This document shows positions 1 through 7,139 of a stretch of 64,000 nucleotides of DNA, in pieces. Source of the DNA: Cedecea neteri (lineage in GTDB: Bacteria; Pseudomonadota; Gammaproteobacteria; Enterobacterales; Enterobacteriaceae); NCBI RefSeq assembly GCF_000757825.1, contig NZ_CP009451.1:3162001-3226000 (forward strand), given 5' to 3'. How positions within the stretch are numbered: the first letter of the stretch is position 1; each line of letters begins with the position of its first letter. The position numbers and the translations under genes are program-made. The notes under the pieces are model-generated. The model saw nothing but the letters and a program-made list of their open reading frames with translations. It was not told the DNA's origin and ran no database searches.

Positions 1-421
1 CGATCGTAAAAATCCGCACCGGCGTTTTTCACATCAACGACGATAGGTTTTACCGCAGTGAGCTTCCTGCCGCGTATCACGTCTGCGCTGATCAGCAGTT
101 GTGGGCCATGACAAATGGCAAACACGGGTTTTCCGGTGTTAACAAAATCGCGGGTGAAGCTGACAAACCGATCGTCGCCGCGCAGGGCGTCAGGGGAATG
201 GCCGCCAGGGAGCAACAGGGCATCAAAGTCGGCAGGGCGGACGTCGTCGATACCCTTGTCTATCTTCACTTTGGCTTCGCCTTGTTTGCCGGTAACCGTT
301 TTTCCCGCCTGCTTCTCGATAGTGATTACCTGGTGTCCGGCCTGACGAAACTCCTCAGCCGGTGAGGTGAATTCAGAGTCCTCAAACTCGTCGGTAATCA
401 GAACTGCAATTTTCTTGCTCA
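1..421 (-). CDS. yhbO: Protein deglycase YhbO (DJ-1/PfpI family), 3' end cut off by window edge
   Basis: The reverse strand from the ATG at 419-421 reads about 140 residues that match YhbO of E. coli nearly throughout; the family is about 172 residues, so roughly 30 C-terminal residues lie outside the window. The protein has the DJ-1/PfpI fold with the nucleophile elbow AICHGPQ, whose Cys is the catalytic residue. Known family role: repair of glyoxal- or methylglyoxal-glycated proteins and nucleic acids in the cytoplasm, and stress resistance. A GGAGGA-like ribosome site precedes the start. It is divergent from yraR, the same arrangement as in E. coli. There the pair lies near 71 min, so its position beside nrdG marks a rearrangement. 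Confidence 0.93.
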
Positions 422-505
422 TCTTTCCTCCGTTATGTTTGTGGCACTATTAAGCCTGGACTACCATGCTGACATTGCAAGCGCTTAGCGAGAACAGGAG
501 GCATT

Positions 506-1153
506 ATGAGTCGAATCTTAATCACCGGAGCCACGGGGCTTGTCGGCGGCCATTTACTTCGTCTGCTTAACCAGGACTCCCGGATTAGCACTATTGCTGC
601 ACCCACTCGCCGCCCGCTGCAGGTGGCCCTGAACAAAGTGGTTAATCCCCACGATCCGCAGCTTTCCGATGCGCTCGCGCAGGTCACTGAGCCGGTCGAT
701 ACCGTCTTTTGCTGCCTGGGAACGACGCTACGCGATGCGGGCAGCAAAGAAGCCTTTATCCTCGTCGATTATACGCTGGTGGTGGATACCGCACTTGCTG
801 GCCTCCGGCTGGGTGCAACACATATGCTGGTGGTCAGCGCTCTGGGGGCGAACAGCCGCTCGCCGTTCTTCTACAACCGCGTTAAGGGCGAAATGGAAGA
901 CGCGCTGATAGCGCAAAATTGGCCACGGCTGACGCTTGCCCGGCCTTCAATGCTGCTGGGAGATCGCCACGCCCGGAGGTTAAATGAAACGCTGATGGTG
1001 CCGATTTTCAAAATGCTGCCCGGCAAGCTAAAAGCTATTGAGTCAGTGGACGTGGCGAAAGCGATGCTTTCTGAAGCGTTCAATCCAGCACGGGAAGGCG
1101 TGACGATCCTCGACTCAGGTCAGCTACGGGAATTAGCTGCTAAATATTATTGA
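506..1153 (+). CDS. yraR: YraR, NAD(P)-binding epimerase-like protein
   Basis: 215 residues with an N-terminal Rossmann dinucleotide motif GATGLVGG (residues 8-15) and an NmrA/short-chain-dehydrogenase-like core. Sequence and the divergent pairing with yhbO identify it as YraR, a predicted nucleoside-diphosphate-sugar epimerase-like protein. It is most like the oxidoreductase HTATIP2/TIP30 family; substrate and physiological role are unknown. The start at 506 has the ribosome site AGGAGG about 6 bases upstream. No signal peptide or membrane span is seen, so it should be cytosolic. Confidence 0.85.
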   Translation: MSRILITGATGLVGGHLLRLLNQDSRISTIAAPTRRPLQVALNKVVNPHDPQLSDALAQVTEPVDTVFCCLGTTLRDAGSKEAFILVDYTLVVDTALAGLRLGATHMLVVSALGANSRSPFFYNRVKGEMEDALIAQNWPRLTLARPSMLLGDRHARRLNETLMVPIFKMLPGKLKAIESVDVAKAMLSEAFNPAREGVTILDSGQLRELAAKYY

Positions 1154-1186
1154 GAAGATGAATACCCAGGCGGTAAAGGCTAAATA

Positions 1187-1717
1187 TTAAAAGGACTGCA
1201 GGTAATCAATATATCCTTTAGCGCTGTTTTCCAGCTGTTGGGCCGGGACTTCATATTCGGCACCGTAAAAAGCATAAAACGGCTGATAATCTGCTTCGAC
1301 ATATTTCGCCGTCATTTCAAAGGGCAGAAGTATTTCCTGAAGCGAATGGTGGTAACGCCCCTCGCGTGAGAAATCTTCTGCCTTAATCCCTGCGCTTACC
1401 GCCAGCGCAAACTTGCGGCCTCTGAGTTTATGCCCGCTGGTAGAGCCATATGCCCAGCCGTAGGTAAAGACTTCATCCAGCCACTGCTTCAATAAAGGCG
1501 GGCTATTAAACCAGTACAGTGGAAATTGCAGAATAATTTTATCGTGTTGCTCAATGAGTTTCTGTTCTCTTTCAACATCAATAGCGCCATCTTTATAAGT
1601 CTGATAAAGATTGTGCACGGTATATAACTCCGGGTATTTTTCTACTTCACTTACCCAATGCTTATTGATTTTTGACTCATCGATATTGGGGTGAATAACA
1701 ACAATTAACGTTTTCAT
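1187..1717 (-). CDS. NAD(P)H:quinone oxidoreductase, flavodoxin-like fold (paralogue 1)
   Basis: 176 residues of the flavodoxin-like-fold NAD(P)H dehydrogenase (quinone) family (KefF/MdaB/YwrO group). It starts MKTLIVVIHPN (first beta strand and flavin phosphate loop) and has the family segment FPLYWFNSPPLLKQW near residue 65, followed by YGWAYG and the downstream LRGRK. Expected reaction: two-electron reduction of quinones or related electrophiles with FMN/FAD. It is divergent from the HxlR-type regulator at 1839, so that regulator probably controls it. A second enzyme of identical length lies at 6239 beside a LysR-type regulator. The exact substrate is not readable from sequence. Confidence 0.85.
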   Translation of the reverse strand: MKTLIVVIHPNIDESKINKHWVSEVEKYPELYTVHNLYQTYKDGAIDVEREQKLIEQHDKIILQFPLYWFNSPPLLKQWLDEVFTYGWAYGSTSGHKLRGRKFALAVSAGIKAEDFSREGRYHHSLQEILLPFEMTAKYVEADYQPFYAFYGAEYEVPAQQLENSAKGYIDYLQSF

Positions 1718-1790
1718 ATCTAATTCCTTACGGAGTGGCTGACCGTCAGCGATTATTTTATGTTTTGCATCATAGGCAGCTTTAAATTAA

Positions 1791-1820
1791 AGTACAATAC
1801 TGTCATTGTTGATATGTACT
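1791..1820. promoter_or_regulatory. Inverted repeat, candidate operator of the HxlR-type regulator
   Basis: The arms AGTACA (1791-1796) and TGTACT (1815-1820) are a perfect inverted repeat with an 18-base spacer, just upstream of the regulator start at 1839 and in the shared region between the two divergent genes. HxlR/YodB-type proteins bind comparable GTAC-rich dyads. The assignment rests on position and symmetry. Confidence 0.55.
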
Positions 1821-1838
1821 ATACAAAAGGATAGTGTC

Positions 1839-2192
1839 ATGAGCGAAGAGATCGCGCCGGATTCCTGCGCATTTATGGGCGATACGGGCTTTGCCTATAC
1901 GCTGTCGCTGGTGAATGGGAAATATAAAATGATCATTCTTTATGCGCTGGCGGAGCATAAACCGGTGATCCGCTTTAACGAGCTTAAGCGCTGCATCGAT
2001 ACCATCTCATTCAGAACCCTGAGCCTGACGCTGAAAGAGCTGGAGAGCGACGGGCTGATTATCCGCAACGAATACCCGCAGATCCCGCCAAAAGTCGAGT
2101 ACAGCCTTTCCGGGCGCGGTAAGTCGCTGATCCCGGTGCTGGATATGATGTGTGAATGGGGTAACGTGCATCGCCATGATGGGCTGAAGTGA
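1839..2192 (+). CDS. HxlR-family transcriptional regulator
   Basis: 117 residues with the HxlR winged-helix domain over almost the whole length. Family hallmarks are the N-terminal Cys (EIAPDSCAF), the segment NGKYKMIILYAL where the family usually has GGKW, RFNELKRCI, and the wing KVEYSLSGRGKSL. I chose the ATG at 1839 because AAAGGAT lies about 8 bases upstream; an earlier in-frame ATG at 1806 would lie inside the presumed operator. Several HxlR members (HypR, QorR, YodB) sense quinones, diamide or hypochlorite through the N-terminal Cys. Its divergent partner is a quinone reductase, which fits an electrophile sensor; the ligand is inferred. Confidence 0.88.
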   Translation: MSEEIAPDSCAFMGDTGFAYTLSLVNGKYKMIILYALAEHKPVIRFNELKRCIDTISFRTLSLTLKELESDGLIIRNEYPQIPPKVEYSLSGRGKSLIPVLDMMCEWGNVHRHDGLK

Positions 2193-2222
2193 GGCCTCCC
2201 GCTGGCCGTCGGGAAGCCGGCT

Positions 2223-2687
2223 TTAACGCAGGTGATGCACGACCTGGTTGCTGCTGCCGCGCCAGATAAGCGCCGGGTCTTTTAAATCCTGAACAAACTT
2301 GCCGTCTACCAGTACGTTAATTAACGCAACCACTTCTTGCTGGGCAGCGTCCAGCTCATCAATCTTATACCCCGTCCAGACCCAGATATCCTTGCCGGGG
2401 CATTCGGCGCGTACGCGCTGCACCAGTTTAAGAATCTCCGGCACGTTTTGTGGGTGCAGCGGGTCACCGCCCGAAAGCGAAATACCCTGGCGCTTAACGC
2501 GGGTATCGTTGAGGTCGGCAATAATGCGGTCGGCCATTTCTGGGGTGAACGGCATACCTGAATTCAAGCGCCAGGTGCTCTTGTTGTAGCAGCCGGGGCA
2601 TTCATGCACGCAGCCTGAGACAAACAGCGTGCAGCGAGTGCCGGGGCCGTTGACGATGTCGACGGGGTAGTATTGATGATAATTCAT
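2223..2687 (-). CDS. nrdG: Anaerobic ribonucleotide reductase activating enzyme NrdG
   Basis: 154 residues, the E. coli length. This radical-SAM activase binds its [4Fe-4S] cluster through C26, C30 and C33 (CVHECPGC) and has SGGDPLHP downstream for SAM binding. It generates the glycyl radical on NrdD by reductive cleavage of S-adenosylmethionine, enabling deoxyribonucleotide synthesis without oxygen. It lies downstream of nrdD on the same strand, separated by a GC-rich inverted-repeat element at 2703-2809, and is presumably cotranscribed. Confidence 0.97.
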   Translation of the reverse strand: MNYHQYYPVDIVNGPGTRCTLFVSGCVHECPGCYNKSTWRLNSGMPFTPEMADRIIADLNDTRVKRQGISLSGGDPLHPQNVPEILKLVQRVRAECPGKDIWVWTGYKIDELDAAQQEVVALINVLVDGKFVQDLKDPALIWRGSSNQVVHHLR

Positions 2688-2702
2688 AGTATTGGCCTGA
2701 TG

Positions 2703-2809
2703 CCCTCACCCCAGCCCTCTCCCACAGGAGAGGGAGAAAACCAGCGCAGGATGTAACAACATGCTCGACGGTTCCCTCTCCCCTAAGGGGAGAGGGTTAG
2801 GGTGAGGGG
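2703..2809. repeat. GC-rich dispersed inverted-repeat element (copy 1, nrdD-nrdG)
   Basis: The element opens with CCCTCACC, includes two hairpins of the type CCCTCTCC...GGAGAGGG, and closes with GGTGAGGGG, so the outer ends are inverted copies. The same pattern recurs at 22473, 38268, 42328 and 43745. Here it fills the gap between nrdD and nrdG, inside an operon. Confidence 0.85.
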
Positions 2810-2824
2810 AAATGGCTAAATGAC

Positions 2825-4960
2825 TTAGCCGATCTGCCCGTTACCCAGGTGCTTAACGCGACGCTTAACTTCTTCCTGCTTGCCGGCGTTGAACGGACGA
2901 GCGTCCGGGCTGCCGAGGTAGCCACATACGCGACGGGTAACCGACACGCGCGCGGCGTCGTGATTGCCGCATTTCGGGCAGGTAAAGCCCTTGCTGGTAC
3001 ATTCGAACTCGCCGGTAAAACCACACTCATAGCATTCATCGATCGGCGTGTTGGTGCCGTAATACGGCACGTGCTTGTAGCTGTAATCCCACACGTCTTC
3101 GAGCGCCCGCAGGTTGTGCTGGATATTTGGGTATTCGCCGTAGCAAATGAAGCCGCCGTTAGCCAGCGGTGGGTACGGAGCCTCAAAGTCGATTTTGTCG
3201 TAAGGATTAACCTTTTTCTCCACGTCGAGGTGGAAGCTGTTGGTGTAGTAGCCTTTGTCGGTCACGCCCGGTACGACGCCGAATTCTGCGGTATCAAGGC
3301 GGCAGAAGCGGTCACACAGGTTTTCGCTTGGGGTGCTGTAGAGGCTAAAGCCGTAGCCGGTTTCTTCTTTCCAGCTGTCGGTGGCTTCGCGCAGGCGAGC
3401 CACGATAGCAACGGCTTTCTCGCGCAGGGCTTCGCTGTCGTACACATGCTGATTACCGAACAGAGCGTTAACCGTTTCATGAATGCCGATATAGCCCAGC
3501 GAAATCGACGCGCGGCCGTTTTTAAAGATCTCAGACACGTCGTCGTCGGCCTTCAGGCGGACGCCGCAGGCGCCTTCCATATAGAGGATAGGGGCCACGC
3601 GAGCTTTGACGCCTTCCAGACGGGCAATGCGGGTCATCAGCGCTTTACGCGCCAGCTGTAAACGATCGTCCAGCAGTTTCCAGAAAGCAGCTTCATCCCC
3701 TTTGGCTTCCAGCGCAATGCGCGGCAGGTTCAGGCTTATTACGCCGAGGTTGTTACGCCCGTCGTGGATTTGCTCGCCGTTTTCTTCGTACACGCCCAGG
3801 AAGCTGCGACAGCCCATTGGGGTTTTAAACGAGCCGGTCACTTTCACAACCTGGTCGTAGTTAAGAATGTCCGGATACATGCGCTTAGACGCACATTCCA
3901 GCGCCAGCTGTTTGATGTCGTAGTTGGCATCACCAAACTTGTGGTTCAGGCCGTCACGGATTGCAAAGACCAGTTTTGGGAACACCGCAGTTTTGCGGTT
4001 TTTGCCCAGGCCAGCGATGCGGTTGCGCAGAATAGACTTCTGGATCAGGCGTGATTCCCAACTGGTGCCGAGGCCAAAACCAAAGGTAACAAACGGCGTT
4101 TGCCCGTTGGCGGTATGCAGCGTATTCACTTCATATTCAAGGGACTGGAAAGCGTCGTAGCACTCTTTCTCGGTGCGGGAATGTGCATATTCCTCAGCAT
4201 TCGGGATCTGCCACTCTTCGGCGATTTTACGGTGCTTGTTAAAGCTTTCGGTCACAAACGGCGCCAGCACTTCGTCGATACGGTTGATGGTGGTGCCGCC
4301 GTAAATGTGGCTGGCAACCTGGGCAATTATCTGCGCCGTTACCGCCGTGGCCGTAGAGATAGACTTCGGTGGTTCAATCTCGGCGTTACCCATTTTGAAG
4401 CCGTGGGTCAGCATGCCTTTCAAATCGATAAGCATGCAGTTAAACATTGGGAAGAACGGAGAATAATCGAGATCGTGATAGTGGATATCACCGCGCTCGT
4501 GTGCCAGCACGACGTCACGCGGCAGCAGGTGCTGCTTGGCATAGTGCTTGGCGACGATCCCGGCCAACAGATCTCGCTGGGTTGGGATCACCTTGCTGTC
4601 TTTGTTGGCGTTCTCGTTAAGCAGGGCGGAGTTAGTCTGCTCAACCAGGCCGCGAATTTCCTGGTTCAGACGACCACGCTTCTCGCGCTCAATATCGCGG
4701 TCATGGCGGTACTCAATGTAGGCGCGCGCCAGCTGCTTGTAGTTACCGGCCATGAGCTGGTTTTCCACGGCGATCTGGATCTCGCCAATGTCTACCTGGC
4801 TGCGGCCTGCCATCTGCTGGCTGACGCTCTCTGCGACGGTGGCGCAATAGTCCGCGTCATCGACTCCCGCTGCTTTAGCTGCACGCAGAATAGCTTCTCT
4901 GATGCGCTCTGAAGTGAAAGGTACCTTGCACCCGTCTCTTTTCATCACATGCGGTGTCAT
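2825..4960 (-). CDS. nrdD: Anaerobic ribonucleoside-triphosphate reductase NrdD
   Basis: 711 residues against 712 in E. coli, with one residue fewer in the GVYEENGEQ loop. It reduces NTPs to dNTPs under anoxia using a glycyl radical and formate. The ATP-cone domain is N-terminal. The radical Gly is at about position 680 in RRVCGYLG, and a C-terminal zinc site holds two Cys pairs (CYEC and CPKC). I chose the ATG at 4960: it starts MTPHVMKRDGC as in E. coli and has GGAG 6-9 bases upstream, whereas an in-frame extension to 4990 lacks support. An FNR-like site about 200 bases upstream fits anaerobic induction. Confidence 0.98.
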   Translation of the reverse strand: MTPHVMKRDGCKVPFTSERIREAILRAAKAAGVDDADYCATVAESVSQQMAGRSQVDIGEIQIAVENQLMAGNYKQLARAYIEYRHDRDIEREKRGRLNQEIRGLVEQTNSALLNENANKDSKVIPTQRDLLAGIVAKHYAKQHLLPRDVVLAHERGDIHYHDLDYSPFFPMFNCMLIDLKGMLTHGFKMGNAEIEPPKSISTATAVTAQIIAQVASHIYGGTTINRIDEVLAPFVTESFNKHRKIAEEWQIPNAEEYAHSRTEKECYDAFQSLEYEVNTLHTANGQTPFVTFGFGLGTSWESRLIQKSILRNRIAGLGKNRKTAVFPKLVFAIRDGLNHKFGDANYDIKQLALECASKRMYPDILNYDQVVKVTGSFKTPMGCRSFLGVYEENGEQIHDGRNNLGVISLNLPRIALEAKGDEAAFWKLLDDRLQLARKALMTRIARLEGVKARVAPILYMEGACGVRLKADDDVSEIFKNGRASISLGYIGIHETVNALFGNQHVYDSEALREKAVAIVARLREATDSWKEETGYGFSLYSTPSENLCDRFCRLDTAEFGVVPGVTDKGYYTNSFHLDVEKKVNPYDKIDFEAPYPPLANGGFICYGEYPNIQHNLRALEDVWDYSYKHVPYYGTNTPIDECYECGFTGEFECTSKGFTCPKCGNHDAARVSVTRRVCGYLGSPDARPFNAGKQEEVKRRVKHLGNGQIG

Positions 4961-5161
4961 GATTTCTCCGTTTATTTTTAGGTTATCCACATAGGTAGGG
5001 GCGTATTCGGGAGCGCGTAGCCGTTTGTCCTGTCAAAACTTCCCGAAACTCGGCCCTTTTTATCCACAGATAATCCCCAAACTTATCCTGCGGACGTTGT
5101 TGTTATAATAGTCGATAGATACAACATGTAGGGCCGAGGTGCATTCTAAGGTCTATATATA

Positions 5162-5175
5162 GTGATTTGCATCAA
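5162..5175. promoter_or_regulatory. FNR-like site in the nrdD upstream region
   Basis: GTGATTTGCATCAA matches the FNR consensus TTGAT-N4-ATCAA at 9 of 10 positions. It lies in the 296-base gap (4961-5256) between nrdD and the LysR-type gene. That gap also holds an AT-rich stretch with TATATATAG (5154-5162) that could belong to NrdR boxes, but I could not align a convincing NrdR pair. Confidence 0.65.
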
Positions 5176-5256
5176 ACATGTTTGCGATTTTATTGATGCA
5201 GAACAAAGTAAATCGGGGGCGGCAGAGACGGTGGGCATCGATCAAAATGATGAGAA

Positions 5257-6138
5257 TCATCTGATTAGTTTTTCGGAGAGATACTCGACAAAAACCCGGA
5301 TTTTAGGCGGGACTTTTCCTCCGGCATATTTCACCCAGAGCTGCTGTGGTTCCGTGGTAACGTTCTGCAAAATCGGCAGCAGTTTTCCTTGCGCAATTGG
5401 CCCGGTGAGATACCAGTCGGCGAGATAAACGATCCCCATGCCGGACAGCGCCGCATCCACCAGCGAATCCGGTGAGGTAGTGATAAACCAGGCAGAGGGT
5501 TCGTCAAACAGCGCGCCGTTATCCATCCACTGCTGGAGGCGCCCGGTGCCGGAGTTGCGGTGCACGAGGCAGCGATGCTCCATGAGGTCTTCCAGCGTTT
5601 GCGGCGTGCCGAACTCGGCCAGGTAAGCCGGTGATGCCGCCATGATCATCTTTGACGTGTACAGCTCGCGGGCGACTACGCGGTTATCACGCACCGTGCG
5701 GTGGCCGATGGCCACGTCGATGCGTTCGCCAATCAAGTTCACGCTGCGGGCCTCCATCGACAGCTCAAAGCGAATCAGCGGGTAGCGCCGTTGAAACTCG
5801 GCAAGGATTGGCATCAGGCAGTGGCGGCCAAAGCCGGGGATCACGCTGACGCGCAGCAGCCCGGACGGTTCCGCGCCGGGGTTGACCAGCGCCTGGTTCA
5901 ATGCGTGCCACAGCGGCGCAACCTGTTCACGCAGCGCTGTGCCTTCCTCGGTAAGCACCACGTAGTGCGTATTACGCACGAAAAGCACGATCCCTAGCCG
6001 CTGTTCAAGCTGGCGTATGCTCTTACTCACCGCCGCAGGCGTGATGCCCAGCTGGCGCGCAGCGGCGGAAAAGCTCTCGCAGTCTGCTGCCGCGAGAAAA
6101 GCCGGAATGAGCCGATGAACGTCTGCCGAAAGCATCAT
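5257..6138 (-). CDS. LysR-family transcriptional regulator
   Basis: About 293 residues. The N-terminal winged helix-turn-helix includes SFSAAARQLGITPAAVSKSI, followed by the linker helix and the periplasmic-binding-protein-like effector domain. The start is uncertain: the ATG at 6138 has AAAGGTT upstream and gives the usual short N-terminus, whereas the ATG at 6171 has no good ribosome site. It is divergent from the quinone reductase at 6239, the classic LysR arrangement for a regulated target. The N-terminal domain resembles the group of LysR proteins controlling oxidoreductases; the effector is unknown. Confidence 0.85.
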   Translation of the reverse strand: MMLSADVHRLIPAFLAAADCESFSAAARQLGITPAAVSKSIRQLEQRLGIVLFVRNTHYVVLTEEGTALREQVAPLWHALNQALVNPGAEPSGLLRVSVIPGFGRHCLMPILAEFQRRYPLIRFELSMEARSVNLIGERIDVAIGHRTVRDNRVVARELYTSKMIMAASPAYLAEFGTPQTLEDLMEHRCLVHRNSGTGRLQQWMDNGALFDEPSAWFITTSPDSLVDAALSGMGIVYLADWYLTGPIAQGKLLPILQNVTTEPQQLWVKYAGGKVPPKIRVFVEYLSEKLIR

Positions 6139-6211
6139 GCTTGTAACCTTTGGTTGAAACAGATGTGCCATGTTATGGACTACAGGTAAGGTCTGTCATC
6201 TGAAAAGATAG

Positions 6212-6230
6212 CCTCATCCCAAAAATGAGG
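6212..6230 (+). promoter_or_regulatory. Hairpin that includes the ribosome-binding site of the 6239 gene
   Basis: CCTCAT (6212-6217) pairs perfectly with ATGAGG (6225-6230) across a 7-base loop. The GAGG of the right arm is the best ribosome-binding site for the ATG at 6239, so folding would sequester it. Direct reading of the sequence; any regulatory effect is inferred. Confidence 0.5.
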
Positions 6231-6238
6231 TCTGAAAA

Positions 6239-6769
6239 ATGAAAAAAATATTAGTGCTGGCGGCGCATCGCACGCCTGATGAATCCCGTATTAACCAAGC
6301 AGGTATTACCGCCCTGAAAGGCATTGAAGGCGTCACCGTTCATGAGCTGAAGCGTGAATACCCGGACCACCAGATTGACGTGGCGCGTGAGCAGGCGCTG
6401 CTGCTGGATCACGAGTCCATCGTGCTGATGTTCCCGTTCTGGTGGTACAGCTCTCCGGCGATCCTCAAGGACTGGCAGGATCTGGTGCTGACCTTCGGCT
6501 TTGCCTACGGCAGCAACGGCACCGCGCTGCACGGTAAAAAACTGATGGTGATGACCTCAACCGGCGGGGCGGCGGAAGCCTATCGTGCTGACGGCGCTAA
6601 CCGTTATACGGTTGAAGAGCTGCTGCTGCCGTTCCATGCGATGGCGAATAAAACCGGCATGATCTGGCAGGCACCCGCGCTGCTCCAGGGGGCAAATACG
6701 ATTACGGAAGCGCTGATCGATGAGGGCGTAAACGGCTGGCTGAGCCGGATTCAGGCGCTGAAAGGGTAA
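6239..6769 (+). CDS. NAD(P)H:quinone oxidoreductase, flavodoxin-like fold (paralogue 2)
   Basis: 176 residues, the same family and length as the protein at 1187-1717, with aligned blocks: MKKILVLAAHRTPDESRIN, FPFWWYSSPAILKDW, FAYGSNG, LHGKK and LLLPFHAMANKTGM. The expected activity is FMN/FAD-dependent quinone or nitro-compound reduction with NAD(P)H in the cytosol. It is divergent from the LysR-type regulator at 5257-6138, which probably controls it. The two enzymes flank nrdDG 4 kb apart but have different regulator families, suggesting separate inducers. Substrate not assignable. Confidence 0.86.
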   Translation: MKKILVLAAHRTPDESRINQAGITALKGIEGVTVHELKREYPDHQIDVAREQALLLDHESIVLMFPFWWYSSPAILKDWQDLVLTFGFAYGSNGTALHGKKLMVMTSTGGAAEAYRADGANRYTVEELLLPFHAMANKTGMIWQAPALLQGANTITEALIDEGVNGWLSRIQALKG

Positions 6770-6837
6770 TTTCTCCCTCACCTGAGGCTGCCTCTTAGTC
6801 ACAAATAGCGACTGTGACTTTCAGAATTGCTGCGGTT

Positions 6838-7100
6838 TTAAAGCGAGGCTCGGTTCCGGCTTAAATCGCCTCGGTTTTCTCTCCGACTGGCCAGGGTCCG
6901 GGCGTCGGGAACGGCCGGAGGCTGAGAGCGTCGGGAACGCATCTCAGCCGACCCAGGACTGGGAGATAAAACGGAGGTCTGCCGCTTCAGCGGTCGATTT
7001 ATTTGGCCGGGAGTCCGGGGTCTCGGGGGAATGACGGTGATTCTCCCGAGACGTTCACCGGTTCGATGGCGGCATGTGAAACTGTATTTGAAGTGAACGG
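6838..7100. other. Highly structured GC-rich intergenic block, candidate structured RNA or multicopy element
   Basis: The 370-base gap between 6770 and 7139 holds no credible gene but is dense in hairpins. At 6921-6950, CTGAGAGCGT pairs with ACGCATCTCAG (one bulge) around the loop CGGGA. At 6983-6994 there is a short CCGCT/AGCGG hairpin. At 7021-7051 a 12-bp stem (TCTCGGGGGAAT with ATTCTCCCGAGA, one G-U) encloses a 7-base loop. The 12-mer GCGTCGGGAACG occurs twice (6903 and 6929). It lies downstream of both flanking genes (3' to 3'), where either a transcript end or an independent RNA is possible. I do not recognise a named RNA family. Confidence 0.5.
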
Positions 7101-7139
7101 AATATTCGCCTGCTCTGCATAAATAGAGCAAGTACCAGG

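Noticed and set aside
2849..4912. Two 270-codon open frames opposite nrdD (2849-3661 and 4100-4912)
   Set aside because: Both lie entirely within nrdD on the other strand and lack ribosome sites.
5140..5162. NrdR box pair upstream of nrdD
   Set aside because: Only one AT-rich segment resembles a box; no second copy at the required spacing could be aligned.
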